A stretch of 64,000 nucleotides of DNA from Pseudomonas sp. 30_B. GTDB taxonomy: Bacteria > Pseudomonadota > Gammaproteobacteria > Pseudomonadales > Pseudomonadaceae. The stretch spans positions 62,001 to 126,000 of the forward strand of contig NZ_JAFGYY010000013.1 of the NCBI RefSeq assembly GCF_017491605.1. The letters run 5' to 3'. Position numbers and translations under genes: made by a program. The notes beneath the pieces are model-generated. The model worked only from the letters and a program-made list of their open reading frames with translations, did not search any database and was not told the DNA's origin. Shown here piece by piece: positions 1 through 9,051 of the stretch. The stretch's first letter is position 1. Each line of letters opens with the position of its first letter.

Positions 1-33
1 ACCTTGAGCGCCGCGCCGGCCGTGGCTTCGTGA
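1..33 (+). CDS. 3' end of an upstream gene, probably the partner amino-acid ABC permease
   Basis: Only the last ten codons lie in the window; they read TLSAAPAVAS and stop at a TGA at 31-33. The next gene starts ten bases later in the same direction and encodes an amino-acid ABC permease. Such permeases are usually encoded in pairs, so this is probably the HisQ-type partner of the same importer. The fragment shows no domain and the call rests on position alone. Confidence 0.45.
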   Translation, partial: TLSAAPAVAS

Positions 34-43
34 GGAACGAGCT

Positions 44-736
44 ATGACCGACTTCGAGCTGATTCTCAAGTGGATGCCGAAGATGCTCCTGGGCGTGCAA
101 CTGACCCTGGAGCTGGTGGCCATCGCCGTGGTCGCCGGCCTGTGCCTGGCCATACCCCTGGGTATCGCCCGCGCCTCGCGGCACTGGTACGTGCGTGCGC
201 TGCCCTATGCCTACGTCTTCTTCTTCCGCGGTACGCCGCTGCTGCTGCAACTGGCCCTGGTCTATTACGGCCTGGCGCAGTTCGAGGCAGTGCGCAAGAG
301 CAGTCTCTGGCCCTATCTGCGCGACCCGTACTGGTGCGCACTGCTGACCATGACACTGCACACCGCGGCCTACATTGCGGAAATCCTCCGCGGCGCCATC
401 CACGCCATCCCCTTCGGTGAGGTGGAAGCGGCCCGCGCGCTGGGCATGTCGCGGCGTCAGGCGCTGTTCCACATCATCCTGCCGCGCGCCGCGCGCATCG
501 CACTGCCGGCCTACAGCAACGAGGTGATCCTCATGCTCAAGGCCAGCGCCGTGGTGTACACCGTGACCCTGTTCGATATCATGGGCATGACCCGCACCAT
601 CATCGCGCGCACCTATGAAGCCATGCTGTTCTTCTGCCTGGCCGGTGTGTTCTATCTGGTGATTACCCTGGTGCTGACCCGCATCTTCCGCCTGGTCGAG
701 CACTGGCTGCGCGTCGACATGATGCAGGGCCGCTGA
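44..736 (+). CDS. Amino-acid ABC transporter permease, HisM/ArtM type
   Basis: A 230-residue inner-membrane permease of a polar amino-acid ABC importer. It should pair with a second permease, an ATPase and a periplasmic binding protein. About five hydrophobic segments are visible. FFRGTPLLLQL at about residues 60-70 is the family hallmark in this transporter group. The EAA loop that docks on the ATPase is seen as EAARALGMSRRQA at about 128-140. The length is normal. The gene lies ten bases after the preceding stop, so it ends an operon that begins outside the window. The substrate (histidine, arginine, ornithine or another) cannot be told from the permease. In PAO1 the PA5152-PA5155 importer sits at this place, as I remember it. 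Confidence 0.9.
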   Translation: MTDFELILKWMPKMLLGVQLTLELVAIAVVAGLCLAIPLGIARASRHWYVRALPYAYVFFFRGTPLLLQLALVYYGLAQFEAVRKSSLWPYLRDPYWCALLTMTLHTAAYIAEILRGAIHAIPFGEVEAARALGMSRRQALFHIILPRAARIALPAYSNEVILMLKASAVVYTVTLFDIMGMTRTIIARTYEAMLFFCLAGVFYLVITLVLTRIFRLVEHWLRVDMMQGR

Positions 737-800
737 TCGGCACGCCCAGCAAGGCACGGGGCCGCTATACTGCGCGCCCCATGACCTTCCCCGCCGCACC

Positions 801-2021
801 GTGCACCCGAACGACACTCCCCTGACCGGCCCCGACCTGCTCCAGCGCTTCCTGCAACTGGATGAATTCCTGTTGCGCCACCAGGCGCTCTGGCGGCCGA
901 AACCGTTCACTGTGCTCGAACTGCCCTGGGAGCGCGAATACCCGGAGCTGGCCGGCTGGCTGCGTAGCCGCAGCCTGGAAGACGCCGACGCGGACCACCA
1001 CCTCAGTGCACGACTCAACGCCCCCGCCCCTTTTCCCGAACTGGCCGACAACGCCGCACGCCTGTCCGCCGTCGGTGAATTGCCAGCAGTCGCCCTCGGC
1101 CAGTTGCCCACGGCCCTGACGGTCGACGTGCCCGGCCGCAAGTGGCAACAGATCGAGGCATTCGCCAGCCGTCTGCGTTTCGCCGAACCGTCCCGCCAGT
1201 GGCTCGACTGGTGTGCCGGCAAGGGGCATCTCGGCCGGCTGCTGGCGCGCGATGGCAATCCCCTGCTCAGCCTGGAATACGACGCCGCCCTGGTGGAAGA
1301 CGGGCAGCGCCTGAGCGATCGGCTACGGCTGCAAGCCAGCCATCGCCAGCAGGATGTGCTTGAAGCGAATGCGGCCGAGCATCTGCAGGCCGGGCACACG
1401 GCCGTGGCCCTGCATGCCTGCGGCGATCTGCATGTGCGTTTGCTGCAGCTGGCCAGCGAGCGCGGTTGCCGCCAACTGGCTGTCGCGCCCTGCTGTTACA
1501 ACCGCATCGACAGCGACCACTACCGGCCCCTCTCCGGTGCAGCACAAGGCTCGGCACTGCTGCTGTCGCGGGACGACCTGCGCCTGCCGCTGGCCGAAAC
1601 CGTCACCGCCGGCGCGCGCGTGCGCCGGCAGCGAGACAGCTCGATGGCGCGCCGGCTGGCGTTCGACCTGCTGCAGCGGGAGCTGCGGGGCAGCGACGAC
1701 TATCTGCCTGTCCCGTCGGTCCCGCCGGCGTGGCTCGACAAGCCGTTCGCCGACTACTGCCGCGACCTGGCCGCGCTGAAAGACCTGCCCTCCCCAGCCG
1801 AGCGCGACTGGCCGAGACTTGAGGCGCACGGCTGGAAGCGCCTTGCCGTGGTGCGCAATCTGGAGCTGGTGCGCGGGCTGTTCCGTCGCCCCATGGAGCT
1901 ATGGCTGTTGCTCGATCGAGCGCTGTTTCTCCAGGAGCAGAGCTATGAGGTCACTCTTGGCAACTTCTGCAACCCACGCATGACCCCGCGCAACCTGCTC
2001 CTGCTCGCGGAACGCATCTGA
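801..2021 (+). CDS. SAM-dependent methyltransferase, METTL25-like
   Basis: A 406-residue soluble protein with a Rossmann methyltransferase core in its middle. WCAGKGHLG at about residues 137-145 is the SAM-binding glycine loop, HACGDL lies at about 205-210, and APCCYN at about 229-234. This set (glycine loop, HACGDL, PCCY) is what I associate with bacterial relatives of the METTL25/RRNAD1 group, whose target in bacteria is not known to me. The start is GTG at 801; the ATG at 781 is in another frame. A TATACT at 766-771 could be a -10 element. The gene follows the ABC permease by 64 bases and looks monocistronic. The methyltransferase fold is clear; the substrate is not. Confidence 0.75.
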   Translation: MHPNDTPLTGPDLLQRFLQLDEFLLRHQALWRPKPFTVLELPWEREYPELAGWLRSRSLEDADADHHLSARLNAPAPFPELADNAARLSAVGELPAVALGQLPTALTVDVPGRKWQQIEAFASRLRFAEPSRQWLDWCAGKGHLGRLLARDGNPLLSLEYDAALVEDGQRLSDRLRLQASHRQQDVLEANAAEHLQAGHTAVALHACGDLHVRLLQLASERGCRQLAVAPCCYNRIDSDHYRPLSGAAQGSALLLSRDDLRLPLAETVTAGARVRRQRDSSMARRLAFDLLQRELRGSDDYLPVPSVPPAWLDKPFADYCRDLAALKDLPSPAERDWPRLEAHGWKRLAVVRNLELVRGLFRRPMELWLLLDRALFLQEQSYEVTLGNFCNPRMTPRNLLLLAERI

Positions 2022-2410
2022 GACGGGCGTTCCAGGCATCCATCCACAGCACCTGTGGATAACTCTGTTGACATCATCAAGAAAATTCGCGCTCACGCCC
2101 AATCCAGACGGCGCCTGTTCACGTTGCCGGCCTTCTGCAATTTTTATTAATTTCCTTTAAAAACAATCAATTAGAAAAAGCCGTGATGCACCGCACATCA
2201 CCTATTCAATTTTCTTCGCACTACGCCGGGCAATGTGCATAAGGCCTCACCCCGCATGCCTCGCGCCGTCCGGACTTGTTGCCGTCGATACACCAATCAC
2301 GATTCGTGGAATTGATTGTTCCCGCATAGCGACAATCAGGCCTTGTCAATCGCTGCCTAAGCAGTAATATTTCGAAATAAATCCCTGCCTAGACAGCTAT
2401 TAGTCTTGCC
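2022..2410. other. Intergenic control region before marR-emrAB
   Basis: This 389-base gap has no credible gene and is visibly richer in A and T than its surroundings, above all at 2135-2185. It contains a perfect DnaA-box sequence TGTGGATAA at 2054-2062 (reverse complement of TTATCCACA). Close to marR it contains a set of short palindromes listed separately. It most likely carries the promoter of the marR-efflux operon. No terminator with a T tract is obvious after the methyltransferase gene. Confidence 0.6.
2353..2396. promoter_or_regulatory. Candidate MarR operator: two repeated boxes around a palindrome
   Basis: CTGCCTAAGCAG at 2353-2364 and CTGCCTAGACAG at 2385-2396 match at 10 of 12 positions and start 32 bases apart, about three helical turns. 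Between them lies the perfect 12-base palindrome TATTTCGAAATA at 2368-2379. The group ends 14 bases before the marR start codon. MarR proteins typically bind such palindromes and repress their own operon. Binding by this MarR is inferred from position and symmetry only. Confidence 0.5.
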
Positions 2411-2890
2411 ATGAATCACTACGACGTCGCGGATTTTCCGTTCAAGGGCTCCATCGGCCATCTCCTGGGGGCCAGCGCACTCCTCAAGGACCGCTTGCTG
2501 GACAAGCACCTGGCCCACCTGGACATTACGGCGGCACAGTTCAAGGTGCTGTTCTTCATCGGCCACGAGCGCGCCAACACCCCCGCCGAGTTGTGCCGCG
2601 AACTGTCCATCGACAGCGGCTCGATGACACGGATGCTCGATCGTCTGGCACGCAAGGACCTGCTGCTCCGCCAACCCTGCCAGAACGACCGACGTAGCGT
2701 CCGCCTGCACCTCAGCGAAGCCGGCCAGGCGGTGCACGCCCAGTCCCCGCAGATCGCTGCGGCGGCGATGAACGAGTTGGTCGGCAGCCTGTCCCGCGAA
2801 GAACTGCGCACGCTGACCGGCCTGCTCGACAAGATTCTGCAAGCCCATGGCGTGCTGCCCAGCGATCAGCCACAGGAGAATCGGGCATGA
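2411..2890 (+). CDS. MarR-family transcriptional regulator of the efflux operon
   Basis: A 159-residue winged-helix regulator of the MarR family, expected to act as a dimer. The HTH and wing region spans roughly residues 50-105, with TPAELCRELSIDSGSMTRML as helix-turn-helix and LARKDLLLRQPCQNDRRSV as recognition helix end and wing. The conserved D-R at the wing tip (NDRRS) is present. Its stop overlaps the start of the outer-membrane factor gene by four bases (ATGA), so it leads a four-gene operon with that gene, emrA and emrB. Such regulators usually repress the pump and release DNA on binding a phenolic or hydrophobic ligand; the ligand here is unknown. PA5157 holds the same place in PAO1, from memory. 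Confidence 0.9.
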   Translation: MNHYDVADFPFKGSIGHLLGASALLKDRLLDKHLAHLDITAAQFKVLFFIGHERANTPAELCRELSIDSGSMTRMLDRLARKDLLLRQPCQNDRRSVRLHLSEAGQAVHAQSPQIAAAAMNELVGSLSREELRTLTGLLDKILQAHGVLPSDQPQENRA

Positions 2891-4368
2891 CCCTCCCGCG
2901 TATCGCCCGTCTGCCGGCCGGCGTGCTCGGTGCCGTGCTGAGCCTTGCGGGCTGCGTCAGCTCGTCGGGGCTGCTGCCCAACGGCCAGGCCACCGATCCG
3001 GCCAGCCTGAAAGTGGGAACGACCCTCGACGGTGCCGCGCTCTCCCCCGCTGCCTGGCCCAGCCAACACTGGTGGACCAGCCTGGGCGATCCGCAACTGG
3101 ATGGCCTGATCGACGAAGCCCTGCGCGGTACGCCGGACCTGGACATTGCCAGCGCCCGCGCGCGCCAGGCCGTCGCCGCGGCGCAAGCGCAGGACGCCGA
3201 CCGCCTGCCCAGCGTGAAGGGCACGGCCAGCTACGCCGGCATCCGCGCCCCGGAAAGCGTGCTGCCGGCGCCCATGGGCGGCCGCTATTCCGCGATCAAG
3301 TACCTGTCGCTGGGCTTCAGCTACGACCTGGACATCTGGGGCGGCAAGCGCGCTGCATGGGAAGCGGCACTCGGCCAGGCCAACGCCGCCGAAATCGACC
3401 GCCAGGCCGCGTCGATCAGCCTCTCCACCAACGTCGCCCGCGCCTACAGCAACCTGGCCCACGCCTTCGTCGTCCGCGATCTGGCCCGTGACGAGCTGGA
3501 GCGTTCGCAGCACCTCTACCAGCTCAGCCAGAAGCGCATGGACGCCGGCCTGGACAGCAAGGTCCAGTTGCAGCAGACGCAGACCCAGGTCGCCAGCGCC
3601 AAGCAGCAACTGGCAGCCGCGGAACAGGAAATCGCCAGCGACCGCATCGCCCTGGCCGTGCTGCTGGGCCAGGGACCCGATCGCGGGCAGAGCCTGCAAC
3701 GCCCGCAGGTTCTGAAACCCGGCGCGCTGTCCCTGCCGTCGAACCTGCCCGCCGAACTGCTTGGCCGTCGCCCGGACATCGTCGCCGCGCGCTGGCGCGT
3801 CGAGGCGAGCGCCAAGGACATCCAGTCGGCCAGGACCGAGTTCTACCCGAACCTCAATCTGGGAGCGATGGTTGGCCTGGCCGCGATGCACACCGAGGAC
3901 GTGCTGAAGGCGCCGAGCCGCTTCTTCCAGATCGCCCCGGCGATTTCCCTGCCGATCTTCGATGGCGGCCGTCTGCGCGCGAACCTTGCCGGGAAAGACG
4001 CCGACTACGACCTGGCCGTCGCCCAGTACAACAAGACGCTGGTCAACGCCCTCGGCGAAGTCAGCGATGACCTCGGCAGGCTGCGCTCGCTGGAACAACA
4101 GATCGACGACCAGCGCGAGGCCCGGGACATCGCCAGGTCCAACTTCGACCTGGCCATGCGCCGCTACGGCGAAGGGGTCGGCAATTACCTCGACGCCCTC
4201 AGCGTGCAACAGCAGCTGCTGGTCGCCGAACGCCAACTGGCCAACCTCGACGCCGAGCGCATCGACCTCTCGGTACAGCTGGTCCAGGCCCTGGGCGGCG
4301 GTTACCAGCCCGACACCACCACCACTCCCGCCCCGCTCGCCCAAGCGAACGCGGCCGCCGCGCATTGA
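2887..4368 (+). CDS. Outer-membrane efflux lipoprotein, OprM/NodT family
   Basis: A 493-residue TolC-like outer-membrane channel that completes a tripartite pump with the EmrA- and EmrB-like proteins encoded next. The N-terminus is a lipoprotein signal with lipobox LSLAGC and Cys at about residue 23, as in OprM. Two outer-membrane-factor repeats follow, rich in long helices; WWTSLGDPQLDGLIDEAL near residue 60 and LGRRPDIVAARWRVEA near 295 are family signatures. The start overlaps the marR stop (ATGA). The C-terminus ends in a low-complexity Thr/Pro/Ala tail. The position matches opmG (PA5158) of PAO1, as I remember, but I give no symbol because several paralogs exist. Confidence 0.92.
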   Translation: MTLPRIARLPAGVLGAVLSLAGCVSSSGLLPNGQATDPASLKVGTTLDGAALSPAAWPSQHWWTSLGDPQLDGLIDEALRGTPDLDIASARARQAVAAAQAQDADRLPSVKGTASYAGIRAPESVLPAPMGGRYSAIKYLSLGFSYDLDIWGGKRAAWEAALGQANAAEIDRQAASISLSTNVARAYSNLAHAFVVRDLARDELERSQHLYQLSQKRMDAGLDSKVQLQQTQTQVASAKQQLAAAEQEIASDRIALAVLLGQGPDRGQSLQRPQVLKPGALSLPSNLPAELLGRRPDIVAARWRVEASAKDIQSARTEFYPNLNLGAMVGLAAMHTEDVLKAPSRFFQIAPAISLPIFDGGRLRANLAGKDADYDLAVAQYNKTLVNALGEVSDDLGRLRSLEQQIDDQREARDIARSNFDLAMRRYGEGVGNYLDALSVQQQLLVAERQLANLDAERIDLSVQLVQALGGGYQPDTTTTPAPLAQANAAAAH

Positions 4369-4382
4369 ACGAGGCACCCGAC

Positions 4383-5567
4383 ATGAGCACCCCCACTCAA
4401 GAAACCCCGAACGGCAACTTCAAGCGCAAGCGCTGGCTGCTGATCCTGCTCGCCGTCGTCGTGCTGGCCGGCCTCGCCAGTGTGGCCTGGCAGATCCTCT
4501 ACGGCCGCTGGCACGAGGACACCGACGACGCCTACGTGAACGGCAACATCGTGCAGATTACCCCGCAGATCACCGGCACCGTGGTCAGTATCGGCGCCGA
4601 CGACGGCGACCTGGTGCAGAAAGGCCAGGTGTTGGTGAAGTTCGACCCCAGCGATGCCGACATCGCCCTGCAACAGGCCGAAGCCAACCTCGCGCGCACC
4701 GTGCGCCAGGTTCGCGGCCTATTCAGCAACGTCGACGGCTACAAGGCCGACGTGGCGGCGAAAAAGGTCGCCCTGGCCAAGGCGGAGGCGGACTTCAAGC
4801 GCCGGCAGAACCTCGCCAACGACGGCGCCATCTCCCAGGAAGAGCTGGCCCACGCCCGCGACGCCCTGGACACTGCGCGCAGCTCGCTGACCACCGCCGA
4901 GCAACAGCTGGACACCAACCGCGCACTGGTCGACGACACCGTCATCTCCTCCCACCCGGACGTCAAGGCCGCCGCCGCCAAGCTGCGCCAGGCCTACCTG
5001 GACGACGCCCGTGCAGTGATCATCGCGCCGGTCACCGGCTACGTCGCCAAGCGCACCGTGCAGGTCGGTCAGCGCGTGCAGCCGGGCGCCGCGTTGATGG
5101 CAGTGATTCCGCTGGATCAGGTGTGGATCGACGCCAACTTCAAGGAAACCCAACTCAAGCACATGCGCATCGGCCAGCCGGTGGAAATCCGCTCGGACCT
5201 CTACGGCAGCGAAGTGAAGTACTCCGGCACAGTCGACAGCCTTGGCGTCGGCACCGGCAGCGCCTTCTCCCTGCTGCCGGCGCAGAACGCCACCGGCAAC
5301 TGGATCAAGATCGTCCAGCGCGTACCCGTGCGCATCCGCATCAGCCCGGACGAGCTGGCCAAGCACCCGCTGCGCATCGGTCTGTCGATGGACGTCAACG
5401 TCAACCTGCACGACCAGAGCGGTCCCGCCCTGGCCCAGCAATCGCCGAAAGAAGCGCTGTTCTCGACCGACGTCTACCAACAGCAGCTGGCCTCCGCCGA
5501 CCAACTGATCGAACAGCTGATCCACGCCAACCTGGCTGACGCCACCCACCGTACCGCGCAGCGCTGA
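4383..5567 (+). CDS. emrA: EmrA-type periplasmic membrane-fusion protein
   Basis: A 394-residue membrane-fusion adaptor linking an inner-membrane DHA2 pump to the outer-membrane channel. A cytoplasmic stretch of about 18 residues precedes one transmembrane helix at about 19-40. DTDDAYVNGN just after it is the EmrA hallmark, followed by the first lipoyl half-motif, a long alpha-helical hairpin (about 95-215) and the second half-motif VIIAPVTGYVAKRTV. A longer reading frame begins at a TTG at 4365, but the ATG at 4383 with GAGG upstream gives the usual N-terminus. It sits between the channel and emrB genes in one operon. Substrates are probably hydrophobic toxic compounds, inferred from the family. 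Confidence 0.92.
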   Translation: MSTPTQETPNGNFKRKRWLLILLAVVVLAGLASVAWQILYGRWHEDTDDAYVNGNIVQITPQITGTVVSIGADDGDLVQKGQVLVKFDPSDADIALQQAEANLARTVRQVRGLFSNVDGYKADVAAKKVALAKAEADFKRRQNLANDGAISQEELAHARDALDTARSSLTTAEQQLDTNRALVDDTVISSHPDVKAAAAKLRQAYLDDARAVIIAPVTGYVAKRTVQVGQRVQPGAALMAVIPLDQVWIDANFKETQLKHMRIGQPVEIRSDLYGSEVKYSGTVDSLGVGTGSAFSLLPAQNATGNWIKIVQRVPVRIRISPDELAKHPLRIGLSMDVNVNLHDQSGPALAQQSPKEALFSTDVYQQQLASADQLIEQLIHANLADATHRTAQR

Positions 5568-5580
5568 TGCCACCGACGCC

Positions 5581-7113
5581 ATGAGCCAGAACAGCAGTTT
5601 CTCCCCGCCCAGCCTGGTGATGGCCACCATCGGCCTGTCGCTGGCGACTTTCATGCAGGTGCTGGACACCACCATCGCCAACGTGGCGCTGCCGACCATC
5701 TCCGGCAACCTCGGGGTGAGCTCCGAGCAGGGCACCTGGGTGATCACCTCCTTCGCGGTGAGCAACGCCATCGCCTTGCCGCTGACCGGCTGGCTCAGTC
5801 GGAAAGTCGGCGAGGTAAGGCTGTTCATCGCCGCCACCCTGCTGTTCGTGATCGCCTCCTTCCTCTGCGGCGTGGCGCAGCAGATGGGCATGCTGGTGGG
5901 CTTCCGGGCACTGCAGGGCTTCGTCGCCGGACCGCTGTACCCGATCACCCAGACCCTGCTGATCTCCATCTATCCCCCCGCCAAGCGAGGAATGGCGCTG
6001 GCGCTGCTGGCCATGGTGACGGTAGTCGCCCCCATCGCCGGGCCGATCCTCGGCGGCTGGATCACCGACAGCTACAGCTGGCCGTGGATCTTCTTCATCA
6101 ACGTGCCCATCGGCCTGTTCGCCGCCATGGTGGTCTACCAGCAACTGCGCGAACGGCCGGTGGTGATCAAGCACGCGCCGATGGACTACATGGGCCTGGC
6201 GATGCTGGTGCTGGGCGTCGGCGCCCTGCAGATCGTGCTCGACAAGGGCAATGACCTGGACTGGTTCGAGTCCGACTTCATCATCGGCGGCACGGTGGTC
6301 GCGGTGATCGCCCTGGCCGTATTCGTCATCTGGGAACTGACCGACCGCCACCCGATCGTCAATCTGCGACTGTTCGTGCACCGCAACTTCACCGTCGGAA
6401 CCCTGGCCCTGGTCGGCGGCTACGCAGGATTCTTCGGCATGGGCCTGCTGCTGCCGCTATGGCTGCAGACACAGATGGGCTACACCGCCACCTGGGCGGG
6501 CCTGGCAGCCGCCCCCATCGGCATCCTGCCGATCTTCCTCTCGCCGATCGTCGGACGCTACGCGCAAAGCTTCGACCTGCGCGTGGTCGCCAGCCTCGCG
6601 TTCCTGACGATGGCCGCAACCTGCTTCATGCGGGCCGGCTTCACCACCGAGGTCGATTACACCCGCGTCGCCCTGGTGCAGATGTTCATGGGCTTCGGCG
6701 TGGCGTTCTTCTTCATGCCGATCCTCAGCATCCTGCTCTCGGACCTGCCGCCGGACCAGATCGCCGACGGCTCGGGCCTGGCCACCTTCCTGCGGACCCT
6801 GGCCGGCAGCTTCGCCGCATCCCTGACCACCTGGCTGTGGAACCGCCGGGCGACCATGCACCACGCCTACCTGACCGAGAACCTCAGCGCCTACGACCCA
6901 GCGACCCGGGCGACCGTCGATCAGCTGGGCGGCCCCGGCCAACACAGCGCTTCGCTGCTGGAGCGCATGGTGGAGAGCCAGGCCTACATGATGTCGACCA
7001 TCGACTACTTCACCCTGCTGGGCTGGCTGTTCCTCGCCATGCTGGTGGTCATCTGCCTGGCCAAGCCGCCCTTCGGCGCCAAACCCGGTGCGGCTACGGC
7101 GGGCGGGCACTGA
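5581..7113 (+). CDS. emrB: EmrB-type multidrug efflux transporter, MFS DHA2 family
   Basis: A 510-residue proton-driven drug exporter with about 14 predicted membrane segments. LDTTIANVALPTISG at about residues 23-37 is the DHA2 motif D1. WLSRKVGEVRLF (loop 2-3) is motif A, and the antiporter motif C is seen as APIAGPILGGWI at about residues 143-154. The length is the usual 500-515. It begins 13 bases after emrA and is the last gene of the marR-channel-emrA-emrB operon. The export path crosses both membranes with the two preceding proteins. PA5160 in PAO1 has the same place and neighbours, from memory. Confidence 0.93.
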   Translation: MSQNSSFSPPSLVMATIGLSLATFMQVLDTTIANVALPTISGNLGVSSEQGTWVITSFAVSNAIALPLTGWLSRKVGEVRLFIAATLLFVIASFLCGVAQQMGMLVGFRALQGFVAGPLYPITQTLLISIYPPAKRGMALALLAMVTVVAPIAGPILGGWITDSYSWPWIFFINVPIGLFAAMVVYQQLRERPVVIKHAPMDYMGLAMLVLGVGALQIVLDKGNDLDWFESDFIIGGTVVAVIALAVFVIWELTDRHPIVNLRLFVHRNFTVGTLALVGGYAGFFGMGLLLPLWLQTQMGYTATWAGLAAAPIGILPIFLSPIVGRYAQSFDLRVVASLAFLTMAATCFMRAGFTTEVDYTRVALVQMFMGFGVAFFFMPILSILLSDLPPDQIADGSGLATFLRTLAGSFAASLTTWLWNRRATMHHAYLTENLSAYDPATRATVDQLGGPGQHSASLLERMVESQAYMMSTIDYFTLLGWLFLAMLVVICLAKPPFGAKPGAATAGGH

Positions 7114-7146
7114 TCAGTGCACTGCATCACACTGCAAAATCAGTGG

Positions 7147-7174
7147 TTTACACCCCAGTCGGCGCCGCTATAAT
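7147..7174 (+). promoter_or_regulatory. Sigma-70 promoter of tRNA-Thr
   Basis: TTTACA at 7147-7152 and a perfect TATAAT at 7169-7174 are separated by 16 bases. The tRNA begins 14 bases after the -10 box, which fits a short 5' leader. Confidence 0.75.
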
Positions 7175-7187
7175 GGCGGCCCTCCTT

Positions 7188-7263
<76 letters not shown>

Positions 7264-7271
7264 TCAGACCC

Positions 7272-7310
7272 AAACACAAAGGCCCGCCTCACAGCGGGCC
7301 TTTGTGTTTC
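7272..7310 (+). terminator. Rho-independent terminator after tRNA-Thr
   Basis: A perfect 16-base stem (7272-7287 with 7294-7309) holds CAAAGGCCCGC against GCGGGCCTTTG. The loop CTCACA has six bases, and a T-containing tail follows. It begins nine bases after the tRNA. Confidence 0.88.
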
Positions 7311-7888
7311 TGCTTGACACTCGCAGTTTGCTGTCACTTGAGGCGCTTCAACGGGCACCGCCATCGTCCCGTCGCATTTTTTGACCCAATCGAGGTCAAA
7401 CCGATCAGCCAAGCCTCATGATCGCCGGCGGTGACGTGAACTGCCGCCCCCATCGTCAGACACCTCTAGATCATACCGGACCATGCCAGGCGCGACGTTT
7501 GTTTGTCGGCCGCCAGAGCCGGTGTGTGGAAATGGACAGGCAGTGCTATGACAATTGTGCGCAAGTTCATATCATATGCAGTCCGCTCATGCGGATCAGA
7601 ATGGATTTATTTGCTTCGTTGCCGGCAAGCGCCCTTGGGTGCCAGAGCGACGAATCGTACATGGAGGTCCGGCGGCCAAGCAGGCGCTGGCAGAAGCACA
7701 GCGACACCGGCACATCCCGGAAAGTCGCGTCGTGGAGGTTGAAATACCTTGAGAGTCCCCATTTGTTGCGGGACGCAGCGGCACCGCAGAGTGCCCCCTC
7801 GTTAACCCGTGTTCCAGCCCGGTCGGCCACAACCCCAAAGGTTTCCGCCCGTGGCCAGATCCCATGCCTATAAGAAGCGGAGCCAAAG
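7311..7888. other. Long leader or spacer before the O-antigen cluster
   Basis: A stretch of about 580 bases between the tRNA terminator and wzz with no recognisable gene. An open frame of 151 codons from 7418 and one of 65 codons from 7555 have no family resemblance I can see and look like chance. I searched by eye for an ops/JUMPstart element (GGCGGTAG) and did not find one. The cluster promoter must lie here because transcription is terminated at 7310. Confidence 0.5.
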
Positions 7889-8956
7889 TTGAACCTAGAT
7901 TCCCCGGCCAACCCAAGCAGTCAGCGCGATGAGATCGATCTGATCGAGTTATTCCAAGGGCTCTGGGCGCAGAAGTGGCTTATTGCCGCCGTCACCGCCA
8001 TTGCAGTGGCTTGCGCTGCCGCCTTTGCTTTTCTCAGCAAGCCGACCTTTGAGGCCAGGGCCGGGGTGCTGCCTCCGCGACTGAGCGATATCGCTGGCTA
8101 CAACCTGGGGCGACGCGAAGCCAACTTGGATGAGTACAAAGTCGGAGACGTTTATCGGGTATTCAAGCTCAATCTGCTCTCCGACGGCGTCAAGCGAGAA
8201 CTGTTCCAGAAAGCCTATCTACCCAGCCTGAAGGAGGCCGTAGCAAATGAGGCTCAAGATCGGCTATGGCTCCGATTCAACGACCTGCTCACGGTAAAGG
8301 CGCCGGACGCCAAGAACAGCCCCGACTACTTCACCATCACCGTGCAGCATGAAGATCCGCAAATCGCCGCTGACTGGGCCAACCGCTATGTGAGCATGGT
8401 GGAGGAGAAGACTGAAGCCGATATGAAGGCCAACCTGTTGACCGAGATTGGCACCAAGGCGCAATCCATTGAGCGGCAGATCGAAGTGCTACGCGCCAGT
8501 GCACAGAAACGACGAGAAGACCGCATTGTTCGTTTACGCGAGGCCCAACAAGTTGCCGAGGCCGTTGGCATCGGAGCTCCCCAGGTCACGGCAGGCAAGA
8601 CCTCATCCGACGGCGATCTGGCCCAGTTCATGGATGGCAACCTGATGTACATGCGCGGCGCCAAGGCCATAGGTGCCGAGTTGGCAGTGCTGGAGCAGCG
8701 CAAGAATGATGACCCATTCATTCCCGAACTACGCGGACTGGAAAATCAGATGGTGTTCCTCCGCGGCGTGGACGTGAATCCGGACAACGTTTCGGTGTAC
8801 ACCCTAGACAGCAGTGCGGAAGTACCGCAAACCCCGATCAAACCCAAAAAGGCGCTTATTGTGGCGCTGGGCCTCGTCTTGGGCGGAATGTTTGGCGTCT
8901 TTGTTGCGCTTATTCGCACGGTATTACTTAGGCGAACTGCGAAACCAGGTTTATAA
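7889..8956 (+). CDS. wzz: O-antigen chain-length determinant Wzz
   Basis: A 355-residue polysaccharide co-polymerase of the inner membrane that sets the modal length of O-antigen made by Wzy. Both membrane helices are visible, at about residues 30-50 and 322-346, with the large periplasmic domain between, including a coiled-coil-prone stretch around residues 190-215. The proline/glycine-rich segment typical of the second helix is present (PKKALIVALGLVLGG). The start is TTG at 7889, set by GGAG at 7879-7882 six bases upstream. It is the first gene of the O-antigen cluster, as wzz is in P. aeruginosa clusters. The periplasmic part is divergent enough that modal length cannot be guessed. Confidence 0.88.
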   Translation: MNLDSPANPSSQRDEIDLIELFQGLWAQKWLIAAVTAIAVACAAAFAFLSKPTFEARAGVLPPRLSDIAGYNLGRREANLDEYKVGDVYRVFKLNLLSDGVKRELFQKAYLPSLKEAVANEAQDRLWLRFNDLLTVKAPDAKNSPDYFTITVQHEDPQIAADWANRYVSMVEEKTEADMKANLLTEIGTKAQSIERQIEVLRASAQKRREDRIVRLREAQQVAEAVGIGAPQVTAGKTSSDGDLAQFMDGNLMYMRGAKAIGAELAVLEQRKNDDPFIPELRGLENQMVFLRGVDVNPDNVSVYTLDSSAEVPQTPIKPKKALIVALGLVLGGMFGVFVALIRTVLLRRTAKPGL

Positions 8957-9051
8957 CGATGAAAATCATACGCCCCTTCAAGCTGATCGCATCGTTTTCG
9001 GATCTCTCCGACAAGCAATTTTCCACCATTATATTAAATGGACTTTAACAC

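Noticed and set aside
7418..7873. 151-codon frame before wzz
   Set aside because: No family resemblance, no ribosome site, and residue composition typical of a chance frame. Noted only as part of the intergenic region.
7311..7888. ops/JUMPstart element for RfaH-type antitermination before the O-antigen cluster
   Set aside because: No GGCGGTAG was found by eye in the leader.
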